A stretch of DNA of 38,102 bases from a virus, in IMG/VR virus record IMGVR_UViG_3300045971_000124, positions 1-38,102 of that record. One strand, given 5' to 3'. Below are positions 20,601-29,186 of the stretch, piece after piece; within the stretch, counting starts at the first letter, position 1, and each line of letters starts with the position of its first letter. The position numbers and the translations under genes were made by a program. Below the pieces are notes generated by a model. That model saw only the letters and a list, made by a program, of their open reading frames with translations, was not told the DNA's origin and ran no database searches.

Positions 20601-22323
20601 TAAATATTACATCTGCACCAACGGAAACACTAATAGCACCACCGCTAAATGAGACAGAGAATGTATTAGTAGCAGTTGCAGATACTGTGCGATTGTAAAT
20701 TGTTACTCCATCACTACCTACCACATCAAATGTATTACCTGCGATAACGCTAACTGCACGATCAAGATTAATTGTTGATGTAGACCAAGAAGTAACTTTA
20801 GCCTCGTTCATTACCGAGGCATAGTCTGTGTCCATTAACTTAAACACTTCGCCAGGCTCAAACCCAGCATTAGCAAAACCAACAGTAAATGTAACCGAGT
20901 CTGTATTATTAACACCCGTATCAACAACCCACTTTGCTTTACGCATTGCCTGACCTTCGGTTGTAATACCAATGCCAGTTGTTTCATTCACATTTAGCCC
21001 ATATCGTGATGTTGCTGCTGTATCCTCGTAATAGCAAGGAACGCTTAACCAATTCTCTGCTGGGTTATTCCAATAAACAATAGCAGCGGATGATCTTGTA
21101 TCGCCTGGAGATGAAACATAGGAAAATAAACCATTTTCGACATTTGAGTTAGTAATGATTCGTGAGTAACCAGTAGGACGATCTTGAACTAACTTAACTC
21201 TGTTACCTGATGTATACACGACTGCATTAAATGTAGCTGCTACATTTTGAATAGTTGTCCATGCACTTTCCTGTGTCATGAATTGATAATTGAACGTATA
21301 ACGCGGTTCTGTGCCGCTAATAGAGCCCATTACTAATGCAGGCACATATCCATCGTTATATACCGCAGCGTCATAAAACGAGTATTGATCAATATCGCTT
21401 GCTTGTATAACGTTACCCATTCCGTGCGAGTCATTAGTTAGCAAGTCATATAACACCCATGCTGGGTTATCACATACTTCAGGTAATGACTTAAATGTGC
21501 CATCCCATGTACCGCTATAACTGCGAGTTGATACTGTATAGTTAGAAGGAACTTTAACCTTAATTCCGTAACTGTCCATCGCTACCAATGGATAACTTGA
21601 TCCTGTTGCTTCCGCAGTTACAGTTAACCCAATTACGGCTCGATTGTTATATGACTTACTTACGAGTTGAATTTCAGCAACTGCCTGTAAGTAGATATCA
21701 TTAGCCAAAGTCATTGCTGAGTTATCAGCAGTAATACGAACTACCTTAATAGACCAAGTGCCTGTTCCTGACGGACGATCAATCATATAATCGCAATCAG
21801 CAGGTGAGGTGCATTTATCGTTCTTAGTAATTGTCTTAACTAAACTAAATGCACCTGCACCTAGTCTACGATGTATCTCAAAACTTACAGATGTTCCTGT
21901 CGTATCTCCATTTGTTTGTTGGGCAAATAGTGCAGGGAATCTAATTGTCACACGCATTGCATCAGGTGCAGACGTAGATGAGGTATATGTAACAGATGTC
22001 CCTGTTGTTACCTTAGCACCTACATTGTATGTAGATGAAGCAGACGGATAACCGCTCATTACAGACTGAGAAGGTAATCCATATCGTTCATCTAACGAGA
22101 TATTACTAAAATTTGTCGTTCCATTTGCATTCATTACAGGCACATTATTGAAGTAAACAGATTTCAATTTGTTAGACTGATCCGCTAAACCTCCAACTTC
22201 ACCATCACTTGTAAGAAATATTACTCGTGCAGTGCTTTTAGATATAAGAGTATTTGGTGAATCTACAGGTGTATCTCCACCGCCACCGCCACCCATACCA
22301 ACAATATTTTCTATTTGTTTCAT
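17605..22323 (-). CDS. J: Tail tip / host specificity protein (lambda J-like)
   Basis: 1572 residues. The N-terminus has a Gly-rich linker (GMGGGGGGDTP), a long beta-rich core (~30-620) with WVLYDLLTNDSHGMG and the VRWPSE-like tail-tip architecture, and fibronectin-type modules at ~630-930 (PSAPLNLAFREAS, PVAVTGLTTNGG). A central collagen-like/stem repeat series follows (AATIDASKIAAGTITAAEIAAGTITGDRIA, ~1130-1230), then a C-terminal beta-rich receptor-binding part. The order K-I-J is conserved upstream. It is expected to bind the host receptor and trigger DNA release. Confidence 0.93.
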   Translation of the reverse strand: MKQIENIVGMGGGGGGDTPVDSPNTLISKSTARVIFLTSDGEVGGLADQSNKLKSVYFNNVPVMNANGTTNFSNISLDERYGLPSQSVMSGYPSASSTYNVGAKVTTGTSVTYTSSTSAPDAMRVTIRFPALFAQQTNGDTTGTSVSFEIHRRLGAGAFSLVKTITKNDKCTSPADCDYMIDRPSGTGTWSIKVVRITADNSAMTLANDIYLQAVAEIQLVSKSYNNRAVIGLTVTAEATGSSYPLVAMDSYGIKVKVPSNYTVSTRSYSGTWDGTFKSLPEVCDNPAWVLYDLLTNDSHGMGNVIQASDIDQYSFYDAAVYNDGYVPALVMGSISGTEPRYTFNYQFMTQESAWTTIQNVAATFNAVVYTSGNRVKLVQDRPTGYSRIITNSNVENGLFSYVSSPGDTRSSAAIVYWNNPAENWLSVPCYYEDTAATSRYGLNVNETTGIGITTEGQAMRKAKWVVDTGVNNTDSVTFTVGFANAGFEPGEVFKLMDTDYASVMNEAKVTSWSTSTINLDRAVSVIAGNTFDVVGSDGVTIYNRTVSATATNTFSVSFSGGAISVSVGADVIFTGAISPRLFKVIGVTEASTGKYEVAAVEYDPNKFGRVDNTPTGPTPVYQTPVTIPSAPLNLAFREASTNVNNVIHRSLMISWTRPSQGIVSSYVLRYRRSATSWVEVPLTTSSYELSNVLEGTYEVQVYAVNAVNGVIGPDATGTYTISSAGGGASPLNAPTTLQIIGGGTTFSGMDINFSWVNPSTNSTVAATLKDFDVRFIETTGSTTVRTEYIKSVNAGQTQTFSYTYSMNMADSGPRRNVQVQVRCRDSNNNISNPVTATFNNPAPVAVTGLTTNGGFQGINLKWNTIADNDFAGYLIWRDVASTFTPSAANLIADLDSNAFLSAGLADGTTYYYKVAAYDHFTAESDKANATGLNVSASASGTTSSPNNTNEYKLTGIIWTPNSPSTNYVSWTSCTASKTQGSGLGTTWAVSAGNAAWTSGMLYIYLTEGSSTLSATSTITNAIATNKMIVATYRGGTSLEYGDGNAYMDGGFILAGTIGSSQLVTGSAVITGSAQIANATINDAHITGLLTAAKIDTRGLTIKKADGTLLFDSGGTPTKWTSTYITPDAGWLNSNVTLTGLGAGTFASLSKITSANATTYIDGAAIGTAQVGILTANNIGADTIDASKIAAGTITAAEIAAGTITGDRIATNTITATQIDARGLSIKDANGTVILSAGSVLGSDDSAHMGFNSSYAAWSGASTGTAPDGWTFYGPAGGTIAKTTSNTHNAPHSVRLTTYSDTWAVKGYTYTKPLPAGSYITGTCSMFMVANVGGGKPQFLVRLYTNSSLTQMVDNWVPITDNTVSGWQDMAFTANAIVSGVAKPIYKIEIYLIPSYSVMPGGIPNNGTMVDYGPFNFTVNQQINSSNASTFIADLAVNTLQIAGNAITFPVSVKTTSDIVCNRYSTTVILDCYVDVQGAPIWICAMGAAPLVSGGGSGVSFTLYPKVSIWVDGVQQIETNLEGPFAISTSVSGGGNRHIELRGISQYIDGITGTGTSIVKSGASLFAIGTKR

Positions 22324-22326
22324 TTA

Positions 22327-22884
22327 TTAAGCCTCATCATTTGAGAAGTCTGTGCTAATCACCACACCTGAAGCACGGCTAACCCTGCCATATATCAAAG
22401 GAATAGGACCGCCTTGTGTTATTACATTCACCGCTCCGTTATAGATTGATGAGCCTCGTTGGTCTTGCGGTTGAGAAGGACTGCTATTATTTGGTTTAGT
22501 TAACATTTCCGCAATACCACCTAACACCATTGATATACCAAATTTAACTAACCAGGGTTGAGCAAATACCATTCCAACAACAATCAATACTGCACCTAAG
22601 ATAACTCTTAATGCACCACTTGCTCCCTCTACTGCTGGAAGTAAGTGCAAAATCTTAGCCTTAATCTTTTTGTTTTGTATATCTAACTCATCTAAGTCAT
22701 TACCAGCCTTAACTTTGTTCTCGCATACATGCCAATCGTGTGTGCGTATATCTTCTTTAAACTCAGCACCAAAACGTGACACTAAGCCACTCATAATTTG
22801 ATACATATTTTCACCAGCAAGAATAGCCGTTTTGCCATACTTCTTACCCATAAAGCCATGCAATTGAACTGTTATTAGACTCAT
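22327..22884 (-). CDS. I: Tail assembly protein (lambda I-like)
   Basis: 185 residues. The N-terminal ~95 residues form the ubiquitin-like fold of lambda gpI (ITVQLHGFMGKKYGKTAILAGENMYQIMSGLV). A hydrophobic glycine-rich segment follows (GALRVILGAVLIVVGMVFAQPWLVKFGISMVLGGIA, ~88-123), then a Gly/Asn-rich tail. It overlaps the peptidase gene by 4 nt and precedes J by 3 nt. Confidence 0.9.
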   Translation of the reverse strand: MSLITVQLHGFMGKKYGKTAILAGENMYQIMSGLVSRFGAEFKEDIRTHDWHVCENKVKAGNDLDELDIQNKKIKAKILHLLPAVEGASGALRVILGAVLIVVGMVFAQPWLVKFGISMVLGGIAEMLTKPNNSSPSQPQDQRGSSIYNGAVNVITQGGPIPLIYGRVSRASGVVISTDFSNDEA

Positions 22885-23576
22885 TGTTTATCCTTATATC
22901 TGGCAGCAAACTTTATATAATTTGCCCATTTACCGAAACTTTCAACACATGAAACTCTTCCAAACCAGTGACTTAGAACTTCATTATTTCCAAGGTATAT
23001 ACCAAGGTGATTTACTACGGGACTTCTAACTTGGTAAAAGAGAATTGAACCAATACTCAATTCAGATAGAGCTATTTGCTCAAAGCCCCATTTGGGGTAG
23101 AGTGTTTCCATGTAATCATGTCCACATTCATTCCAATCTGCATCGCGTGGCTCAGTTGGTAATACTATTCCATGCTCGTTATAAAACCAGTCTTGGCATA
23201 AGCATAAGCAGTCTTGAATATTGAATATAAATTCGCGGTCAAGTAGAGGAGGGCGGTTGTTTGGATTGCCCCAGTACAAAGGGTCTTCACATACTTGTCC
23301 ATCAGTTACGCATATACCCCATTCAATTGCTGTTGCTATTTGAGATTTCAAATCAGTAAATGATGGTGAACGTGGGTCGTGTGTTTGTATTTCAAACCCA
23401 GTTGTATGTGAGTGCAGTAAGCAGTCAGGCTCATTAATAAGGAATGAAGGATCAACTTCAAATTGGTGCTTCTTATCCTCTGCAATATTCTCAAGTGGAA
23501 AGAACTCGCTATCTTTCAGATAACCAACTGCCTCTTCTGGCCACTTACTGATAAAGTAATCTTTATAATATGTCAT
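22881..23576 (-). CDS. K: Tail peptidase: JAMM plus NlpC/P60 (lambda K-like)
   Basis: 231 residues. The N-terminal JAB/JAMM-type metalloprotease signature is H55-S-H57 (LLHSHT) with S..D75 (SPSFTD). The C-terminal NlpC/P60 peptidase has candidate Cys nucleophile C123 (NIQDCLCLCQDW), H190 (NHLGIYLG) and H203 (LSHWFG). The pair is typical of lambda gpK, which matures the tail tip and may cut peptidoglycan during entry. It abuts the L-like gene with no gap. No separate endolysin is seen in the genome, so this is the only cell-wall hydrolase recognised. Confidence 0.9.
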   Translation of the reverse strand: MTYYKDYFISKWPEEAVGYLKDSEFFPLENIAEDKKHQFEVDPSFLINEPDCLLHSHTTGFEIQTHDPRSPSFTDLKSQIATAIEWGICVTDGQVCEDPLYWGNPNNRPPLLDREFIFNIQDCLCLCQDWFYNEHGIVLPTEPRDADWNECGHDYMETLYPKWGFEQIALSELSIGSILFYQVRSPVVNHLGIYLGNNEVLSHWFGRVSCVESFGKWANYIKFAARYKDKQ

Positions 23577-24107
23577 TTAGTTTTTACGAAATAAACCTGC
23601 ACCTGGGAATTCAGTCCTAAGCACTTGTTTACTTGGTAGTTTTAGTTGTGGTACATCAATAATGCTTCCTAACTTAAACTCCACTTCAAACTTGGACTGA
23701 TTAACTTTCTGTCTAATCATATATACGCAAGTATTAAACGTCTGAGTTGAATCAGGGGAACTGCCATTGTCTAAGTATTTATCGAACGTCTGATAGCGTG
23801 TTAGTCTTGCACCAACTAAGTCCTTATAACTCGTCAAATAGGACTGTATAAACTTAGTAACATTAGATATTTTTAAACTTGGTTGTGGTGCTTGTCCATT
23901 AATGGAAGTTTCCCAACCACTACCAGATACAGGCATTGCTGTATATGTAACTCCACCAAAACTAATAGATGAGGAACCATTTACTGTTGATGGTGTGAAA
24001 TACAACATCGAGCCGCCCAATGTTGTTAAGTCCAAAACAAATAACTCAATATAGTTTGGTAGGACTGGCTTTTTTAGTTCTTGTTGAATAGTCATATTAG
24101 AGATCAA
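23577..24107 (-). CDS. L: Minor tail protein (lambda L-like)
   Basis: 176 residues. Motifs of the family: YIELFVLDLTTLGGSMLYFTPSTVNG, ISFGGVTYTAMPVSGSGWETSINGQAPQPSLKISNV. It overlaps the M-like gene start region by 11 nt. It lacks the cysteine-rich C-terminal extension of lambda L. It forms part of the tail tip with M, K, I and J. Confidence 0.88.
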   Translation of the reverse strand: MISNMTIQQELKKPVLPNYIELFVLDLTTLGGSMLYFTPSTVNGSSSISFGGVTYTAMPVSGSGWETSINGQAPQPSLKISNVTKFIQSYLTSYKDLVGARLTRYQTFDKYLDNGSSPDSTQTFNTCVYMIRQKVNQSKFEVEFKLGSIIDVPQLKLPSKQVLRTEFPGAGLFRKN

Positions 24108-24444
24108 ATACCTGTTTTAACGAACAACTAACCGTAAACACACTTCCTGCTAATGCAGATCTTGTATATGTTGTAACAATCCACTTCTTGCTGCTACTAT
24201 CCCCAGGTGCAGTCCATGTAAAGTAATCTGTTCCTTTAAATCCATCAAATGCAGCGGTTAGTGTGCCTAACTCACTTGCTGATATATTTTCCCAATTAAC
24301 AGTCCATTCAGCCTGAACGCTGTTATAGCCATCCCCTGCTCGTTGGCTATAGCCATTGCCATAAGCAATTTCAATTACTTTGAAATTTGTAGTAGCTTGT
24401 GATGCTTGGCTTATGTTTGTTGATAACGGTAATGCTTGTGGCAT
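24097..24444 (-). CDS. M: Minor tail protein (lambda M-like)
   Basis: 115 residues, the usual family length. VIEIAYGNGYSQRAGDGYNSVQAEWTVNWENIS and FDGFKGTDYFTWTAPGDSSSKKWIVTTYTRS are family hallmarks (a single-domain beta-barrel joined to the tail tube). It lies directly downstream of the tape measure gene. Confidence 0.9.
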   Translation of the reverse strand: MPQALPLSTNISQASQATTNFKVIEIAYGNGYSQRAGDGYNSVQAEWTVNWENISASELGTLTAAFDGFKGTDYFTWTAPGDSSSKKWIVTTYTRSALAGSVFTVSCSLKQVFDL

Positions 24445-24454
24445 GATTTGATCC

Positions 24455-26734
24455 TTATGCTATTCTGCGATTTAACATGCCGCCTTGACGCATTTCATTC
24501 GCCATTGTTTGCTTGCTTGTATTAATCATCATTCTTTGTATTTCTTGAAGTAACTCTTTCTTTCGCTCGCTGCTATCAACAGAGCCAATAGATACGGTTA
24601 GATTGTTATTAATGACTTGGTTACTGCTACTACCTAATGCACTATTCGGAATAATAGTTCCTGGCATTTTTGGTATAAACAACTCAGCTCCCTTTTCACC
24701 AACAATGCTGGTCTTACCTACTTGCGGTTCACCACCATCAGCAAAGCCAAACATACTTCCTATTGCTCCTAAGAAACTACCTCCACCAGATGTGCCACTT
24801 AGTGACTCTTTAAGTGCTTTAGCAAGTGGTATCATTATGGTGAATTGGATAATCATCTTTAGTATGTCATTGATGATTGATCTTGCGAAGTCTGCAAAAT
24901 TGAACTTCCCACTTGTAAACAATGTATCAAGTGTTGACTCAAATTCTCCAAGTCCCTTATTAACCAATCCAGCCATAGCATCATCCATCTTGCCTATGCC
25001 GTTAATATAAGACTCAACTCCATTACCCATCCAATCTTTCTCTTTAGTAACTAACTTATCGTGAGCAGCACCTGCCTCATCCATAGATGCGTTATAGTTA
25101 TCTTGTGCTGCTGTAATAGACTCTTGAGTAAGTAAACCTTTTTGCTGAAGTTCAAGCAATGTCTTCAAATAGTCTTGTTTGATCTTTAATTGCACATTCT
25201 CAAATGCCAACTCGCTTGCCGACTTCTTAACAGGGTTAATTTGGTCATTAACTGCTTTTGTATAAGCATGGGTTGTCTCTATCAACTTTTGTGAACCGTC
25301 ATTTAACATCTTCTCAGTTGTTAGTCCGTCTTTCATTAAAGCCAATCCTCTTGCTAATGCAAGGTTATATTGATTTGCTTCTTTGTATTTTCCGTTAGTC
25401 AGTTCAAGTGCTAATGTATCAACAGCATTCAACTCTTGTGCAACTGCTAATTGCTTCTGCATTCCAGCGATTAAACTTTCAATTGCATTTTGTGATGTGT
25501 CTTTTACTTCTTTAACTGGAGCCGTAGTTCCACCACCATGTGTATAGTTACCAGCCTTTGGTTTAGCAATTTTGTCGTCGTGTTCCCATACTTTTGTTAC
25601 TCTATTCCAACCAGTTGTTGCTGTGGTAACAATATCGTCGAATGAGTTAGACATATCGTCTTTCCACATTTTGCCCAAGTCTTTCATTACATCACTTGCA
25701 CCAGATACATCACCTCTAAGTAATCTTCCTAATGCAGTTGAAAGTCCATCAATTGTGTATACAGTATCGACTAATGCTCTGCCAAATAATTTGAATGCTG
25801 ACCATAGTGTTTGCACTACACCAACAGCACCCATGAATATTGTCATTACTCCATCAGTCGCAATTCGTATGCCATCAAAAGCCATTGCAACTAATCCACC
25901 TTGTTTATAACTTTCAACGAAATCTTTAGTTAATCCAGTAAATGCAGGAATTACATCAGCCACAATTTTGGAACCCATAGCAGTCATAATGAACGACAAG
26001 TCTTGATTAATTGACTCGTTATCACCAGCGGCTTTAGTTGCTGCTTCTGTTATACCAATACCAATCTCGTTATACTCATTAACTCGCTTTTGTGCATCTA
26101 AAGCACTTTCAATCGCTGGTATATTTTCGAGAAAGTTAGAGCCAAGTATCTTTTGTGCGGCTGCTAAGTCAGCAGTCGTTTGTTCGCCAGTCTTCCACTT
26201 CTCAATAGTTTCAGTTACAAGGTCATTTGTGCTCTTTAATTGACCACTTGCATCCTTAATGTTTATACCTAACTCTTGGAATGCGTAGCCAGTTCCTTTT
26301 AATGGGTCTTTGGCTTTAAATGCTGCGGCTGCTACCTGATTGAATACGCCAATTACTGCTGATAATGAGCCGCCGTTTTCTTCTACTTGCTGCTTCATTA
26401 ACGCCATTTGCGATGCTGTATAACCGTATTTGTCCCCTAAGTCTCCTAACTCATCAATCTTCTCGTTGTATTTGAATGCCATTGCAATGCCTAATGCACC
26501 TAATGCACCAACTAACGCAACTGCACCAACTGCTACCGCTGCTATACCTAACTCAACACCACTAAGGATTTTACCCATATCCTTTGCTATGTCTCCTACT
26601 TTAGAGAACCCATCACCAAGTCCAGGAACTTCTTTAGTAAGGTCTTTAACCTTATCCTTTAACTGATCAATTGACTTTTCAGCAGAGTCAAGTTCTTTTG
26701 TATCAGCCTTAAACAGCAAATCTAAGATATTCAT
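24455..26734 (-). CDS. Tape measure protein
   Basis: 759 residues, which would specify a tail of roughly lambda-like or shorter length. The N-terminal ~45 residues are coiled coil (KELDSAEKSIDQLKDKVKDLTKEV). Hydrophobic Ala/Gly segments lie at ~58-90 (VELGIAAVAVGAVALVGALGALGIAMAF) and ~295-320, with Gln/Lys-rich helices between. The C-terminal ~100 residues have FADGGEPQVGKTSIVGEKGAELFIP, a motif typical of lambda H-type tape measures. The start overlaps the frameshift ORF's stop by one base (TAATG). Confidence 0.93.
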   Translation of the reverse strand: MNILDLLFKADTKELDSAEKSIDQLKDKVKDLTKEVPGLGDGFSKVGDIAKDMGKILSGVELGIAAVAVGAVALVGALGALGIAMAFKYNEKIDELGDLGDKYGYTASQMALMKQQVEENGGSLSAVIGVFNQVAAAAFKAKDPLKGTGYAFQELGINIKDASGQLKSTNDLVTETIEKWKTGEQTTADLAAAQKILGSNFLENIPAIESALDAQKRVNEYNEIGIGITEAATKAAGDNESINQDLSFIMTAMGSKIVADVIPAFTGLTKDFVESYKQGGLVAMAFDGIRIATDGVMTIFMGAVGVVQTLWSAFKLFGRALVDTVYTIDGLSTALGRLLRGDVSGASDVMKDLGKMWKDDMSNSFDDIVTTATTGWNRVTKVWEHDDKIAKPKAGNYTHGGGTTAPVKEVKDTSQNAIESLIAGMQKQLAVAQELNAVDTLALELTNGKYKEANQYNLALARGLALMKDGLTTEKMLNDGSQKLIETTHAYTKAVNDQINPVKKSASELAFENVQLKIKQDYLKTLLELQQKGLLTQESITAAQDNYNASMDEAGAAHDKLVTKEKDWMGNGVESYINGIGKMDDAMAGLVNKGLGEFESTLDTLFTSGKFNFADFARSIINDILKMIIQFTIMIPLAKALKESLSGTSGGGSFLGAIGSMFGFADGGEPQVGKTSIVGEKGAELFIPKMPGTIIPNSALGSSSNQVINNNLTVSIGSVDSSERKKELLQEIQRMMINTSKQTMANEMRQGGMLNRRIA

Positions 26735-27186
26735 TATTTGGTCCTTTCGCTTATGATGCGGTGTATTGTTTCGATATACGCCAAGTCAAGTGCTTTAAGC
26801 GTTTCAATTTCATACTCTGAGAATATGTAATTATTTATAGCAATCCATGATTGCATATCGGACCACGATATTGATTGAACCCCGTTATACCCTGTTTGGC
26901 GACCAGCCGACATAGAGTGATATAGAGTTAATAGAGCAGCACCGTATAGGTGGTATCTATCTGGGGAGTTAAATGCTATTGCATCTAATCTTGTATCACG
27001 CTGCCAATGAGATGGCATATTCTTTGATGCAAATTCTAACGATTGCTTTAATGTATTACCATTCTCATCAGGCGTGTTTAACTCTGTATTATTCTTAATC
27101 AGACCTACGAGGTCATTCGCCAACAGGACGAAAAAAGTTAGATTCGTTTGATACGAATGTATTAACTTGTTTTCGCAGCCATTCAA
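26734..27186 (-). CDS. Frameshift extension of the tail chaperone (GT product, downstream part)
   Basis: This frame has no credible start of its own. Its useful part begins near 27136 and reads FFVLLANDLVGLIKNNTELNTPDENG... to the stop at 26734. It lies in the frame reached by a +1 (or -2) shift from the ORF at 27113-27514. The hexamer TTTTTT followed by CGT at 27136-27128 is the likely slip site. The fused product would be a gpGT-like chaperone that recruits tape measure and tail tube protein. Length and position fit the conserved tail gene arrangement. Confidence 0.75.
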   Translation of the reverse strand: MNGCENKLIHSYQTNLTFFVLLANDLVGLIKNNTELNTPDENGNTLKQSLEFASKNMPSHWQRDTRLDAIAFNSPDRYHLYGAALLTLYHSMSAGRQTGYNGVQSISWSDMQSWIAINNYIFSEYEIETLKALDLAYIETIHRIISERTK

Positions 27187-27514
27187 GTCCTGGGTCGCTC
27201 ATTAACTTAGCAGCATATTCAGGTGTATAAGGACCACCCATTGCTTCGTCATCTGACCAACCTACAATTGCTAATGCTGCAACTTCTGCGGCTGAAGTCT
27301 CAGCAGTCTTAACAAGGTTTGCTAACTCAACTGGCTTGTTTTCCTTTTGTGCAGATTGCAGCCATGCAAGAGTCTCAACTGATTTTTGTCTAACAGATGG
27401 TGTATATCCACCTTGTATCTTTAGAGTAAAATCTAATACCCCATGTGTTGGATGTGTAACGAGCATATCCTGTGCAGTGGGGCGAAGACTTGCTAATGTA
27501 AATTTTGTTGCCAT
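27113..27514 (-). CDS. Tail assembly chaperone (gpG-like)
   Basis: 133 residues (MATKFTLASLRPTAQDMLVTHPTHGVLDFTLKIQGGYTP...). It is beta-rich at the start and helical afterwards. It ends NFFRPVGE shortly after the T6 tract. It lies between the tail tube and tape measure genes, the invariant place for this family. The slip site 11-25 nt before its stop would give a small share of extended protein. Confidence 0.8.
   Translation of the reverse strand: MATKFTLASLRPTAQDMLVTHPTHGVLDFTLKIQGGYTPSVRQKSVETLAWLQSAQKENKPVELANLVKTAETSAAEVAALAIVGWSDDEAMGGPYTPEYAAKLMSDPGLEWLRKQVNTFVSNESNFFRPVGE
27128..27139 (-). promoter_or_regulatory. Programmed ribosomal frameshift site (predicted)
   Basis: Frame-0 codons AAC TTT TTT CGT (27139-27128). 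Moving the Phe tRNA from TTT to the overlapping TTC (+1), or slipping -2 on the T run, enters the 26734 frame. The two give products differing by one residue. Confidence 0.6.
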
Positions 27515-27515
27515 A

Positions 27516-28421
27516 TTAAGAGTTACGAGTAATTACGATTGAAGATGCAGAAGTGTTGTCATAGAGTGCAGTAAAAGGAACAGTTAATGAAATTGGTCCT
27601 TGTCCTGTAATAGTGCGAGTTAATCCTGTGTATCTAACATTTGGAAGATTAAATTCCATTGTGTTAGAGCCATCTGACAAAGTGAAATCCAATGTCGTAG
27701 CCGTTCCATTTAGATACTTGTTAGCAATAACAGCATCTTGGAACATAACAGTCGCTTGACCTGAAACAGTAACAACACCTGACGATAAGTTTTGTGTCGT
27801 TGATCCGCCTAATGTAAAGTTAGACGATGTTTTGTTATCAATATTCAAAGTTAGTGCAGTTAACAATGCTGTGGTTGTTCCTGCTTCTTTAAATGTTCCG
27901 CCTAAGTGAGTATATGGAGCACTTTCCATAACAGCGGTTGGAGTTGCACAAATAGTGGAACTTGCTAATGCTGCCGCTTTACCTAATACAGAGAATTTGG
28001 CACTTACAACACCAGTGGTATTAATAGTTAATGATAACTTGTCCATCATTACACCTGTATAAGTCCAATACTGGTTTACATCTAAAGCACCTTGTTCAAC
28101 AGTAAATGAACTTTGTGTATTACCAAACTTCAATACATTGCTTGCCCAAGAGCCTGTAAGTAATGATGCAAAGAACGGGTCAAAGTTGTGATGAGTTAAA
28201 TTTACATCTAAATCACCAGCGACGTGGGAGTTACCATTAAGTGAGTATCTTTGTTGTCTATCAGCACGGATAGATGCATCAGAGAATTGGTCAATAGTTG
28301 AATTAATATTGAACGATACGAATGGAATTAGTGTTGTTGCTGGCGTTGTTGGTGTCACACCAAAAGTAGATTCTGACACGTATGTAACTTGTGAACGTGC
28401 CCCTTGTGCGAATGTAGTCAT
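27516..28421 (-). CDS. Major tail tube protein
   Basis: 301 residues. It opens TTFAQGARSQVTYVSESTFGVTPTTPATTLIPF, the usual start of the Phage_tube family. Later segments SLNGNSHVAGDLDVNLTHHNFDPFFASLLTG and a C-terminal SLTVPFTALYD match tail tube proteins. The ribosome site is AAGGAG at proper spacing. The ATAAATA element at 28461-28467 lies ~40 nt upstream, so the gene may have a promoter of its own. Confidence 0.88.
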   Translation of the reverse strand: MTTFAQGARSQVTYVSESTFGVTPTTPATTLIPFVSFNINSTIDQFSDASIRADRQQRYSLNGNSHVAGDLDVNLTHHNFDPFFASLLTGSWASNVLKFGNTQSSFTVEQGALDVNQYWTYTGVMMDKLSLTINTTGVVSAKFSVLGKAAALASSTICATPTAVMESAPYTHLGGTFKEAGTTTALLTALTLNIDNKTSSNFTLGGSTTQNLSSGVVTVSGQATVMFQDAVIANKYLNGTATTLDFTLSDGSNTMEFNLPNVRYTGLTRTITGQGPISLTVPFTALYDNTSASSIVITRNS

Positions 28422-28460
28422 TTGTTGGACTCCTTATAATTGTTATTCTTGTCCTGCATT

Positions 28461-28467
28461 TATTTAT
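28461..28467 (-). promoter_or_regulatory. ATAAATA element upstream of the tail tube gene
   Basis: GATAAATAAATG on the minus strand, 40 nt before the start codon of the tail tube protein and just below the stop of 28471-28878. It is one of many similar elements at leftward gene junctions (for example 7352, 8251, 16152, 16633, 30275, 36510). Confidence 0.4.
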
Positions 28468-28470
28468 CTC

Positions 28471-28878
28471 TTATGATCTGTAAACGCTCCACTGCACTCT
28501 GACTGGAATGCAGTAGTATTTATTGATTGTGTATGCTGCCATAACACTTGCAATTTCAACCGTAACTGTTGTTGTGCCACTTGTTAGTGTTAACCCTATT
28601 GGGAAAGTGTTCACAATAGCGTCAGAAAGCGTTCTCGCTGCTTTTGTTCCTATATCGCTTGGGTAGAACACATCTACTTGGTATAAGCCAAGCATCTGCT
28701 TTTCTGCTGTAACACCCAAACTAATTACTGTTGACTGTGATGGCAATAATGTTGCACGAGTAAAGGCAGTTAAATTCTTTGATGCATCTAAGCGAGTGTT
28801 TTCAGTTTGTAATGCAGGTAAATCAACTATTGTTTTTAATTGATCATCCAACGCTGTTTGAATATCTAATGTGTTCAT
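28471..28878 (-). CDS. Tail terminator protein
   Basis: 135 residues. Family features: MNTLDIQTALDDQLKTIVDLPALQTENT at the start, YQVDVFYPSDIGTKAARTLSDAIVNTFPIG in the middle, and YYCIPVRVQWSVYRS at the end, as in lambda U / HK97 gp10-region tail terminators. It overlaps the upstream gene by 4 nt. It caps the tail tube and joins it to the head. Confidence 0.82.
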   Translation of the reverse strand: MNTLDIQTALDDQLKTIVDLPALQTENTRLDASKNLTAFTRATLLPSQSTVISLGVTAEKQMLGLYQVDVFYPSDIGTKAARTLSDAIVNTFPIGLTLTSGTTTVTVEIASVMAAYTINKYYCIPVRVQWSVYRS

Positions 28879-29186
28879 TTGATCCCTGCCTTTTGTTTAG
28901 CCACGGCTGCTATTTGTTCTTTTTCTAATAATGTCGTCGCTACCATTCCCACAGGAGCCATATGTTCCGTTCCCCATTCGACAAAGCCTGCATAAGGTTG
29001 GACATTAGATAAGGTAAATCCTGTTTGCTTTTGATCAGTAACCCAACCTTTTTGTAATGCACCTGTTCGAACTGGTGAACGCTGTTCAACTCTTTGCTGA
29101 AACTCCATAGCAAATTCCTGTTTGAATTTGCGTAGGTTAGTTTTTAAATCAACAAAAAATTGATCAATCTCGCCTTCTGTTTTCAT
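28875..29186 (-). CDS. HK97 gp10-like tail completion protein
   Basis: 103 residues. QRVEQRSPVRTGALQKGWV and PYAGFVEWGTEHMAP are the typical family motifs (SPVxTGxLxxS... and YAxxxExGT). It overlaps genes on both sides by 4 nt. It acts at the head-tail joint. Confidence 0.87.
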   Translation of the reverse strand: MKTEGEIDQFFVDLKTNLRKFKQEFAMEFQQRVEQRSPVRTGALQKGWVTDQKQTGFTLSNVQPYAGFVEWGTEHMAPVGMVATTLLEKEQIAAVAKQKAGIK

